From Sinomonas mesophila (lineage in GTDB: Bacteria; Actinomycetota; Actinomycetes; Actinomycetales; Micrococcaceae), in assembly GCF_001999765.1 (NCBI RefSeq), contig NZ_MTIC01000013.1, positions 62,001 to 126,000 on the forward strand: a stretch of 64,000 bases of DNA, given 5' to 3'. The position numbers were made by a program, and so were the translations under genes. Within the stretch, counting starts at the first letter, position 1, and every line of letters begins with the position of its first letter. A model generated the notes under the pieces. It searched no databases and had not been told where the DNA came from. It worked only from the letters and a program-made list of their open reading frames with translations. Below, piece after piece: positions 44,658 through 51,788 of this stretch.

Positions 44658-46162
44658 GGGGAGCTCCGTTCGAGGGTCGGGACGGGGGTCTGGTGCTGGC
44701 GGACATCGGGGCGCAGTGCGGGGCGGGGCGCGGTGAACCGCGGGGCGGCAGCCGCGAGGGCCGCCCCCGCGAGGACGGGCAGGACGAGGGGTGCGGCGGC
44801 GCCGAGCCCGAGGGCGCCAGCGGCCATGGCGCCCGAGGCGGAGGCCCCCGCGAGGACGGCGCCGGCCTTCGAGCCGGATTCGACGCGGCCGAAGAGCCGG
44901 CCCGTCTTTCGGCCCGCCGCGGCCTCGCTGCCGAGGAGGGAGAGGGCCGGGAGGCCGAACGCGAGGGCCGCGCCGAGCAGGAGGCGGCCGACGGCGAGCC
45001 ACACCGCGGGTGCCGCACCTGCCGTCAGAAGGGGGCTGAGCCCTGAGCCGAGGGCGGCGGCCCAGGCAGGGACCAGGGCCGGGACCGCGACGGGCACGAG
45101 GTGCGCCGCCGCCGAGGCCGCGGCGAACGCGTACCCGAGCGTCAGGCCGAGCCGTGCCCGGCCGCGCAGGAGCCGGAGCATGCCCCACGCGGCGGCGAGG
45201 TAGCACACGTGGGGGGCCGCGAAGAGCGCCCCGGCCGCGGCGGGCGGCAGTCCCGGGACGAGCTGGGACGCGAGCGGGACGAAGTACGGGTAGGTCGCGA
45301 CCGTCACGAGCACGAAGCCGGCCTCCGCGAGGCACAGGCCCCACACGGTGATCGTCGCGGGGCGCTCGGGGGCGGCGGGCGCCGCGGCGCCTGGCGCTGG
45401 CGCGGTTCCCGCCGCCGCCGCGGCGTCTGGCGCTGGCGCGGTTCCCGCCGCCGCGGCGCCTGGCGCTGGCGCGGTTCCCGCCGCGGGCGAGGTGGCCTCT
45501 GCACGTGCGGCGCCCGTCCCCGGCGGGGCGAGCACGAGCGTGGCCCCGGCCGCCGCGAGGGGCAGGAGCGCCGCGAGTCCGTACATGGCCCGGACGTCGA
45601 GCACCGTCGAGAGCACACCCGCGAGGAGCGGCGCCACGACGAGCGCTGTGCGGGCCGAGCCCTGCATGAGCGCGAGGGCCCCGGCCAGGCGGTCGCCTGC
45701 GAGGCCGCCGCCAAGGTAAGCGGTGCTCGCCGCGTACGTCCCGCCGAGCAGGCCCTGCAGTGCCAGCGCGAGGGCGAGGGTGCCGACGTCCTGCGCGCAG
45801 GCCGCGAGCCCGAACGCCACCGCGAGCCCGAGCTGGGCCCGCACGAGGAGCGGCTTGGGCCCGTACCGGTCCGCGAGGCCCCCCCACATGGGCGCGGCGA
45901 GCGCCGTGCACAGCGTGGGCAGGACGTACAGGAGGCCTGCCCACGCCGCGCTGGGGTCCCCGAGCTCGGGCAGGAGCCGGGAGAGGTACGGCGGCAGGCC
46001 CAGTGCGGCGAAGGCCGAGGCGCAGTGGGCCGCGGCGACGGTGGCGACGTGGCGGCGGCGCAGGGCGCCGGGCGCTACGGTGCCGGGCGCCACAGTTCCG
46101 GGCGCTACCGTGCCGGGGGCTGCTGTGCCGGGCGCCACCGTGCCGGGGGCCTGTGCGCTCAC
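44654..46162 (-). CDS. MFS siderophore exporter (PvsC-like position)
   Basis: This 502-aa protein has about 12 helices, with the MFS loop motif GGLADRYGPKPLLVRAQLG after helix 2. It sits between the two NIS synthetase genes, as the exporter does in vibrioferrin clusters, so it probably exports the siderophore. Two low-complexity insertions are unusual: six APGT(V/A)-type pentapeptides at residues 5-34, and a TAPAP(G/D)AAA repeat in the central loop. Both are encoded by tandem DNA repeats. The start is GTG 46162, overlapping the upstream stop. Confidence 0.88.
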   Translation of the reverse strand: MSAQAPGTVAPGTAAPGTVAPGTVAPGTVAPGALRRRHVATVAAAHCASAFAALGLPPYLSRLLPELGDPSAAWAGLLYVLPTLCTALAAPMWGGLADRYGPKPLLVRAQLGLAVAFGLAACAQDVGTLALALALQGLLGGTYAASTAYLGGGLAGDRLAGALALMQGSARTALVVAPLLAGVLSTVLDVRAMYGLAALLPLAAAGATLVLAPPGTGAARAEATSPAAGTAPAPGAAAAGTAPAPDAAAAAGTAPAPGAAAPAAPERPATITVWGLCLAEAGFVLVTVATYPYFVPLASQLVPGLPPAAAGALFAAPHVCYLAAAWGMLRLLRGRARLGLTLGYAFAAASAAAHLVPVAVPALVPAWAAALGSGLSPLLTAGAAPAVWLAVGRLLLGAALAFGLPALSLLGSEAAAGRKTGRLFGRVESGSKAGAVLAGASASGAMAAGALGLGAAAPLVLPVLAGAALAAAAPRFTAPRPALRPDVRQHQTPVPTLERSSP

Positions 46163-48069
46163 GACCGGGCTCCCCGGCCTCCGGACTCCCTGCGGAGCCA
46201 GTTCGGCCCGGTGCGCAGGTAATACTTGTTGACGTCGGTGCAGCCCAGGCGCTCCTTGGGCAGGAGCGTCCCGGCGGTGACCATGCCCTTGACCGGAAGC
46301 GCCTCGGCGTCGAGGATCCGCTCCCGCAGCATCCGCACGGCGGCGACCGAGCCGGCGTCGTGCGGGTCGACCCAGCGCTCCGCGGCCTCCTCCAGCCGGG
46401 TCCGGGCGAGCGCGAACAGGGAAGCCCGCAGGCCGGCGTCACCGGCCGCGAGCCCGTCTGCGATCGCGCCGACGCACAGGTGCAGCGTGATGGTTGTGAC
46501 CATGTCGGCGAGCTCGGCCGGATCCTGCACGGCGATGCGCGGGTCCGCGAAGATGCCCGCGGGCACCGGCCGGCCGAGGGCCGCCGAGAGCCGGGCGAGG
46601 TCGATGCGCCCGCTGTCGTTGTCCTTGTACACGAGCCGCACGCCCGCCGGGCCCTGGGCGACGGTGATGTTCTGCTGGTGCGCCTCGAGCGCGATCCCGT
46701 AGCGCAGCCACAGCGCGACGTGCCAGTCCAGGAGCACGCCCACGTAGGCGTCGAACCACGCGACGGGGGCGAGGCCTGCCTCGGCGGCGAGCAGGTCCAG
46801 GACCGTGGCCTCGCCGCCGGGGGCGGGGGCCGGGAGTGCCGCGAGGGGGGCGAGCCGGTCCCGCTCGAGGCCGCGCGGGAACTCGCGCACGAGCACGGCG
46901 TGCAGGTCGCTCCCGCTGTCCGCCCACCGGGTCTCGTCGGCGAGCAGGACGCGCGATGCCAGCACGGGCTCGCGGGCCAGGACCTCGCGAAGCAGCGACT
47001 CGAACACCTCGCCCCCGGCGAGCGAGCCGGGCTTGATGGTGCGCCGATTGCGGCTGCCTAGCGTCGCCGTCGGCAGCGGGAGCTTGAGGTGGACGCGCGG
47101 GTCATCCACGAGCGCGACGGTCCGGGTCGAGAGGGTGGGCACGACGGCGGGTCCCGGCGCGTCGAGGCACGGCACCTCGCCGCGCGCGGCGGTGAGCGGG
47201 TGGACCGGGAGCGCAACGAGCTCCTCGTCCGCTCCGGCCGGAAGGCCGAGCTGGGTCGGGGCGGGCCACCACGCGGGCAGGCCCGTGCCGAGGGCCGCCG
47301 AGAGGCGGACGTCGGTGCGCGGCAGGACGGCCCAGCGGAGCCGGAACTCGGGCGCGTACTCGGGGGCGTAGGCGCGGATCTCGTCCTCGGACAGCCCCCA
47401 CCGGCAGCGGCCGGTCGGGTGCACGGGATGGTCGCGCAGCGCCGCGGCGGCCTCGAGGGGCAGGAGCCCCGCGCAGCCGCGCGCTGCATTGCTGGAGGGC
47501 CCGCCGGAGAGCCCGCCGGAGGGCCCGCCGGCGAGGCGCCCGTAGAGGCGCGGCGCGGCGTCGTCGTGCAGGCGCACGACGGCGGACGTCTGCCGGCATT
47601 CCTCCGTGAACGCCCCCCATCCGGCCGCGGCCTCGGGATCCTCGGCGGGGTCCACTGCGGGGGCGAGCGCGGCGAGGACGCCGTCAAGGGTGTCCTCGAC
47701 GGAGAGCCGCGCGCCCGGGCCCTCGACGGCGACGAAGGCGGCGGCGAGCCGCCAGGGCGCGAGGAACCCGTCCGGCTGCACGGGGAGGTGGAGCGCCCGG
47801 CCGTCGGGCAGGGGAGCGGACCACCAGGGGCCGTTCCACGCGCGGCGGTCCCCGGAGGCGGGCAGGCCCTGGGGCCGTGTGCGGAGGACGCCCCGGGACT
47901 GGATCCCGAGGTGGTCCTCGCGGAGCAGGGCGTCGAGGACGCGCAGCATGAGCGCCTCCTGCGAACCGGGGCCGGCGGCGGGCGCAGCGCCCCCGGCGGC
48001 GGCCGTCGCACCCGGGGCGGCGGACGCGGGGGCAGGGGCGGCGGTTGCACCTGGTGCAGCGGCGCTCAC
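46159..48069 (-). CDS. IucA/IucC-family NIS synthetase (first; PvsB-like position)
   Basis: This 636-aa synthetase is more divergent than the second one. The HPWQ motif is replaced by VHPLTAARGE, but LKLPLPTATLGSRNRRTIKPG, IALEAHQQNITV, VYKDNDSGRIDL and a C-terminal GTLLPKERLG are conserved. Loss of HPWQ suggests a different substrate class. The first 36 residues are Ala/Pro/Gly-rich with no homology; the true start could be an internal one such as at LMLRVLDALLRED. GTG 48069 overlaps the ATP-grasp stop (GTGA). Confidence 0.88.
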   Translation of the reverse strand: MSAAAPGATAAPAPASAAPGATAAAGGAAPAAGPGSQEALMLRVLDALLREDHLGIQSRGVLRTRPQGLPASGDRRAWNGPWWSAPLPDGRALHLPVQPDGFLAPWRLAAAFVAVEGPGARLSVEDTLDGVLAALAPAVDPAEDPEAAAGWGAFTEECRQTSAVVRLHDDAAPRLYGRLAGGPSGGLSGGPSSNAARGCAGLLPLEAAAALRDHPVHPTGRCRWGLSEDEIRAYAPEYAPEFRLRWAVLPRTDVRLSAALGTGLPAWWPAPTQLGLPAGADEELVALPVHPLTAARGEVPCLDAPGPAVVPTLSTRTVALVDDPRVHLKLPLPTATLGSRNRRTIKPGSLAGGEVFESLLREVLAREPVLASRVLLADETRWADSGSDLHAVLVREFPRGLERDRLAPLAALPAPAPGGEATVLDLLAAEAGLAPVAWFDAYVGVLLDWHVALWLRYGIALEAHQQNITVAQGPAGVRLVYKDNDSGRIDLARLSAALGRPVPAGIFADPRIAVQDPAELADMVTTITLHLCVGAIADGLAAGDAGLRASLFALARTRLEEAAERWVDPHDAGSVAAVRMLRERILDAEALPVKGMVTAGTLLPKERLGCTDVNKYYLRTGPNWLRRESGGRGARS

Positions 48070-49292
48070 GCGCTGACCACCCAGCGGTTGGCCGCGACGA
48101 AGTCCTCGACGGCGCCAGACGCACCCTCGGCCGTGGGCGCGATCGCGTGCACGACGGAGAGGTAGTCCCGGTTCGTCCCGTGCAGGGGCGCCGTGACGCC
48201 GGGCTCGCGCAGGCGGCGGTGGCCGAGCATGACGCCGCCGGGCAGCTTCGCCGTCTGCGGCTCCGGGGATTCGGCGAGGGTCCCGGGCGCCTCGGCGGTG
48301 AGGTAGCGGATGTGCACGTGGCGGTCCACGGCAGCGGCCGTGGGCACGTGGGTGGGCAGCGGCTCGCCGAGGTGCACGCGCAGGAGCGCCTCGAACAGAT
48401 CCGCGCCGAGCAGCTCGGAGCAGATGAGGTCCATCGTGTCGCCGATGAGCCGGTAGTTCACCTCGATGATCCGGGCCCGGTCAGCCTGGACGACGAACTC
48501 CGTGTGGCACGCGCCGAAGCCCACGCCGAGCGCGGCGAGCTGTGCCCGGAGGTGCTCCTCGACGGCGGCCGGCAGCGCCCCGACCCAGTCGCGGCGGGAC
48601 TCGGTGAAGTAGGGCGGCTCGCCGAGGGTCGTGCGCCACGAGCTCACGTGCCGCAGCTCGGTTCCGTCCCCGAGGGTCTCGTAGGTGTGCAGCGGGCCGG
48701 CGAGGTACTCCTCGGCGACGAGCACGGCGCCGGGCCGGCGCTCGCGGATGTCCGCGACCCGGGCCACGAGCTCGCCGAGGTCGGCGACGAGCACGACGTC
48801 CTCGCTCGCGACCCCCTCGCGCGGCTTGACGACGGCGGGGAACGGCAGCCCCCCGGCGGCCTCGACGGCGTCGTCGTCCGGGCCGATCTCGACGCTGGCG
48901 ACGGTGTCGAGCCCGGCGGCGGCGAGCGCGCTGCGCGTGAGGGACTTGTTCTTGCACCGCAGCGTGGCCCGCCAGTCCTTGCCGGGGAGGCCGAGCAGTT
49001 CGGCCGCGAGCGCGGTGGGGGTCTGCAGGTGGTCGCTGTTGCTCAGCAGGGCCGCGGGAGCGCCGTGCCGCGCGGCGAGGGCCTCGACGCGTGCGGCGAC
49101 GGCGCCGGCGTCGCGCACCTCGGCGCGCTCGACGGCGGGGCGCAGCCCGGCGTCGAGCCGCGCGTAGGCGGCGGCGTGGGCCTCGGGGTCGTCGGTGAGG
49201 ACGACGACGGGCCGGGCCAGCCGCGCCGCGGCCGGCAGCAGGCCGTGGGTCACGGAGTCAGTGGGATTCAGGGCGGTCAGGTACAGAGTCAC
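48066..49292 (-). CDS. ATP-grasp ligase of siderophore pathway (PvsA-like position)
   Basis: This 408-aa ATP-grasp protein has the ATP-binding strands FPAVVKPREGVASEDVVLV and AVLVAEEYLAGPLHTYE and the metal site RIIEVNYRLIGD. The reaction is ATP-driven amide or ester bond formation. In vibrioferrin, PvsA is an ATP-grasp enzyme acting with two NIS synthetases, and gene order here is the same. It is the first gene of the operon, starting at GTG 49292, 54 bp from an IdeR-type iron box. Confidence 0.88.
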   Translation of the reverse strand: MTLYLTALNPTDSVTHGLLPAAARLARPVVVLTDDPEAHAAAYARLDAGLRPAVERAEVRDAGAVAARVEALAARHGAPAALLSNSDHLQTPTALAAELLGLPGKDWRATLRCKNKSLTRSALAAAGLDTVASVEIGPDDDAVEAAGGLPFPAVVKPREGVASEDVVLVADLGELVARVADIRERRPGAVLVAEEYLAGPLHTYETLGDGTELRHVSSWRTTLGEPPYFTESRRDWVGALPAAVEEHLRAQLAALGVGFGACHTEFVVQADRARIIEVNYRLIGDTMDLICSELLGADLFEALLRVHLGEPLPTHVPTAAAVDRHVHIRYLTAEAPGTLAESPEPQTAKLPGGVMLGHRRLREPGVTAPLHGTNRDYLSVVHAIAPTAEGASGAVEDFVAANRWVVSA

Positions 49293-49346
49293 AGGCCGGG
49301 CTCCAGCGGGGGTCGGCAGGGCCGCGCGCAGCGGCCCCTCGGGAAG

Positions 49347-49365
49347 TTAGGCGAGGCTAACCTAA
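49347..49365. promoter_or_regulatory. IdeR/DtxR iron box
   Basis: TTAGGCGAGGCTAACCTAA matches the actinobacterial consensus TWAGGTWAGSCTWACCTWA at 17 of 19 positions by my alignment, differing only at the two bases CG. It sits between the divergent siderophore operon and the aldolase-like gene, so iron-bound IdeR should repress both. Confidence 0.88.
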
Positions 49366-49511
49366 ATCACTTCCCGTGCCCCACGTCAAGCTGCCCGACC
49401 CCGCCCGCGACCAATTTGCTCACAAAAGGCTTGCGTATTACAAGTGACCTTGCGGTGCGCGCCGAGGGCGGCGCGGGCCGGCCCGAGACCGCTGCCGAGA
49501 GGACCCCAAGG

Positions 49512-50294
49512 ATGCTCAAGCCCAACGCCGTCAAGGCCCAGCTCGCCGTCGGCGGCGAGGCCTTCGGGCTCTTCTGCTCGCTGCCCATGCCACAGATCGT
49601 CGAGATGATCGGCTGCGCTGGGTATGACTTTGTGATCTTGGACACGGAGCACGCGCTCGTGGACCCCGAGAAGCTCGAGAACCTCGTCCGCGCCGCCGAG
49701 GCCGTGGGGCTCACGCCGTTCGTCCGCGTGCCCGAGGGCGACCCCGGCGCCGTGCTGCGAGCTCTCGACGCCGGCGCGCTCGGGATCGTCGTGCCGCATG
49801 TCCGCTCGGCCTCCGACGCCGCCGCGGCCGTGCGCGCTGCCCGGTACCACCCCGAGGGCGAGCGGTCGCTCAACGGCGGCCGCCCCGCCGGCTTCGGCGC
49901 GATCCCGCCCGAGGAGTACATCCGCCGCGCCAACGCCGAGGTCATGGTCGTGGCCCTCGTCGAGGACGCCGACGGCGTCGCCGCGATCGACGAGATCCTG
50001 GCCGTGCCCGGCGTCGACATGGTCATGCCGGGCCCCGGGGACCTCTCGCAGTCCTACGGCGTGCCGTGGCAGGTCCGCCACCCGGCCGTGCTCGACGCCG
50101 TCGCCCGCCTGGCGGACGCCTGCTCCGCCGCGGGCATTCCCTTCTGCCCGATCGCCCGCAGCGCCGAATCGATCGAGCGGTGGCGCGCGGCCGGCGTGCG
50201 GGCGTTCTCCCTTGGCGAGGACCGGGACCTCGCGGCCGGGGCCCTCCGCGCCCAGCGCCGCATCGCCGAGGCGGCGCCCGCCGGGCTGAACTGA
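49512..50294 (+). CDS. HpcH/HpaI-family protein, probable siderophore citrate synthase (SbnG-like)
   Basis: This 260-aa protein belongs to the class II HpcH/HpaI aldolase family (AGYDFVILDTEHALVD, GIVVPHVRSASDA, VPGVDMVMPGPGDLSQSYG). It keeps Arg72, Glu151 and Asp177, which as I recall are the catalytic and metal residues of the staphyloferrin citrate synthase SbnG (259 aa). It also has RSLNGGRPAGFG, which resembles SbnG more than the hydroxyketoacid aldolases. Divergent placement from the NIS operon with a shared iron box supports making citrate for the siderophore. GAGAGGA precedes the ATG. A degradation aldolase remains possible. Confidence 0.82.
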   Translation: MLKPNAVKAQLAVGGEAFGLFCSLPMPQIVEMIGCAGYDFVILDTEHALVDPEKLENLVRAAEAVGLTPFVRVPEGDPGAVLRALDAGALGIVVPHVRSASDAAAAVRAARYHPEGERSLNGGRPAGFGAIPPEEYIRRANAEVMVVALVEDADGVAAIDEILAVPGVDMVMPGPGDLSQSYGVPWQVRHPAVLDAVARLADACSAAGIPFCPIARSAESIERWRAAGVRAFSLGEDRDLAAGALRAQRRIAEAAPAGLN

Positions 50295-50387
50295 CCGCTT
50301 CGACGTCGTCAAGGGCTCGCTCAAGGATCCATACTTTCAGGGTCGAATTCGGTGGGAGGAAGGGACGATGGAGGAGAAGGAGGAACC

Positions 50388-50831
50388 ATGTCGGCACTCA
50401 CGAACACCATAGAAATCGACCGTCCGCCAGATGAGGTCTTTGCGTATGCGAGCGACCCGCTTCACTTCCCAGAGTGGCAGCCTGACGTCCTCGAGGTGCA
50501 CTTCGAGGGTGCGGGCGGCGGGGAGGTGGGGTCGCGGTTCACGACCACCCGCCGGATCGGCCCCGACGAGTACACGATGACCCAGGAGATCACGGAGGTC
50601 GAGCCGTCCCATCGGTTCGCCGCGCAAGGCGTCGACGGCCCGATCCGGCCTCACGCGAGCATCGACGTCGAACCGCTCGACGGCGGCGCACGGTCCCGGG
50701 TGACGTTCGAGCTCGATTTCGAGGGTGAGGGCTTCGGCAAGGCGTTCGTGCCCGCCGTACGTGAGCTGGCAGCGCGGGGTGCCCCGGCGAGCTACAGGCG
50801 GCTGAAAGAGCGGCTAGAGGCCCGCGGATAA
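50388..50831 (+). CDS. SRPBCC-family (polyketide cyclase/START-like) protein
   Basis: The 147-aa product has the helix-grip signature TNTIEIDRPPDEVFAYASDPLHFPEWQPDVLEVHF and an antiparallel sheet pattern ending in a long C-terminal helix. Such proteins bind small hydrophobic ligands; the function is unknown. GAAGGAGGAACC precedes the ATG at 50388. There is no clear tie to the siderophore locus, although it is on the same strand as the citrate synthase-like gene, 93 bp away. Confidence 0.85.
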   Translation: MSALTNTIEIDRPPDEVFAYASDPLHFPEWQPDVLEVHFEGAGGGEVGSRFTTTRRIGPDEYTMTQEITEVEPSHRFAAQGVDGPIRPHASIDVEPLDGGARSRVTFELDFEGEGFGKAFVPAVRELAARGAPASYRRLKERLEARG

Positions 50832-51018
50832 CGCCGGGACGGGAATTGTCAGCGTCGGCCGACGGCCCGCAGGGCAGCGTTCGTTTCCGCGGCTCAGACC
50901 CCAAAAGTTCATCTTCCAGGGGGTGGCCGATCCTCCCGGTGAATGCTCACTGAACGTACGATTAATTGCACGGGAACCCCGCGCCATATTCCTCGCACGA
51001 AGAACGTAGGAGGAGGAC

Positions 51019-51312
51019 ATGGCCACCACACAAACCAAGGAAACAGCAACGACAAGTCAGGCTGCCAAGACGGCCGACGCTGACAAGGAGACGACGGAAG
51101 AGCGGCCAGCACGCACCGGCTACACGATCACCATTCCCTCCATGCGCTCGATGCCCGCCGCTGTGGGCGAGACGTTCGAACCCAAGCATCTGGTGTGGTT
51201 CGGAGGCCTGGCAGTGGCAGGCGCCGTCGGCATTCTGGAGTGGCCGGTCGTCGCCGCGGTCGGGGTCTCCAGCTACGTCGCCGAGCGCTTCGCGCGTTCA
51301 GCCCGGAAGTAG
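51019..51312 (+). CDS. Small single-helix membrane protein, paralogue A of the P-ATPase-associated family
   Basis: This 97-aa protein has a hydrophilic Thr/Lys-rich N-terminus, a YTITIPSMRS motif, then one transmembrane helix with VGILEWPVVAAVGVSSYVAERFARS. The same layout and the WPVV and SYVAERFA elements are in the protein at 56248-56586. AGGAGGAGG is a strong ribosome-binding site. The family is not one I can name. It converges with the P-ATPase operon, so it has its own promoter, possibly in the AT-richer stretch 50940-51000. Confidence 0.7.
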   Translation: MATTQTKETATTSQAAKTADADKETTEERPARTGYTITIPSMRSMPAAVGETFEPKHLVWFGGLAVAGAVGILEWPVVAAVGVSSYVAERFARSARK

Positions 51313-51421
51313 CCGCCCCCCAAGGACGGCCCCTCGCCGTCGGACGATTCGCTCCGACGCCCCATGCAAGATCTAGACAACGCCAGGCACTCCAGTGCCT
51401 GCACTGGTGCGAGAGTTCCTC

Positions 51422-51449
51422 TAGGCCCGCGGGTACACCCGCGGGCCTA
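51422..51449. terminator. Hairpin at the end of the P-ATPase operon
   Basis: The 13-bp arms TAGGCCCGCGGGT and ACCCGCGGGCCTA nearly abut (2-nt spacer). The TAG stop of the last minus-strand gene (51447-51449) is inside the stem. Confidence 0.7.
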
Positions 51450-51686
51450 CCGCGTCAGGGCGAGGGCCTGTCCGAGACCGCGCAGGATTGCATGGCGGCT
51501 GGCCGCCAGCAGGCGCGCCAGGACAACGATCGCGGCGAGAGGCCACCCGATGAGACCCATCGCCGCCAGAAGGGCGGCGCCGCCGACGAAGGCCAGAGTT
51601 TCCAGAGATGGCAGGCTGATCGTGCCGAACCCCTCGAAGTGGATGTGGAGTGGTCCCGAGGACAGGGCTTCGGCCAGTTCGTTCAT
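51447..51686 (-). CDS. Small membrane protein, paralogue B downstream of the P-ATPase
   Basis: The 79-aa product has GTISLPSLETL followed by a hydrophobic segment LLAAMGLIGWPLAAIVVLARLLA. This parallels the TI-x-(I/L)PS and (L/I)xWP(V/L) layout of the two other small proteins, though the C-terminal SYVAERF is not kept. GAGGAAAG precedes the ATG. It starts 103 bp after the ATPase stop on the same strand. The function is unknown. Confidence 0.65.
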   Translation of the reverse strand: MNELAEALSSGPLHIHFEGFGTISLPSLETLAFVGGAALLAAMGLIGWPLAAIVVLARLLAASRHAILRGLGQALALTR

Positions 51687-51788
51687 GATGTCTTTCCTCG
51701 TCTGGCGGGGGAGCTCCGGCGCGCCTCAGGCGCGGCTCCCCGATCGTGTCTTGCGCCGCGAGATTAACGAGGCCGGATTGCCGGAAGA

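Noticed and set aside
44661..46442. N-terminal extension of the second NIS synthetase frame to 1212 codons
   Set aside because: The extra part is an Arg/Pro-rich frame shadowing the MFS exporter; the GTG at 44657 overlaps the exporter stop like every other junction in the operon.
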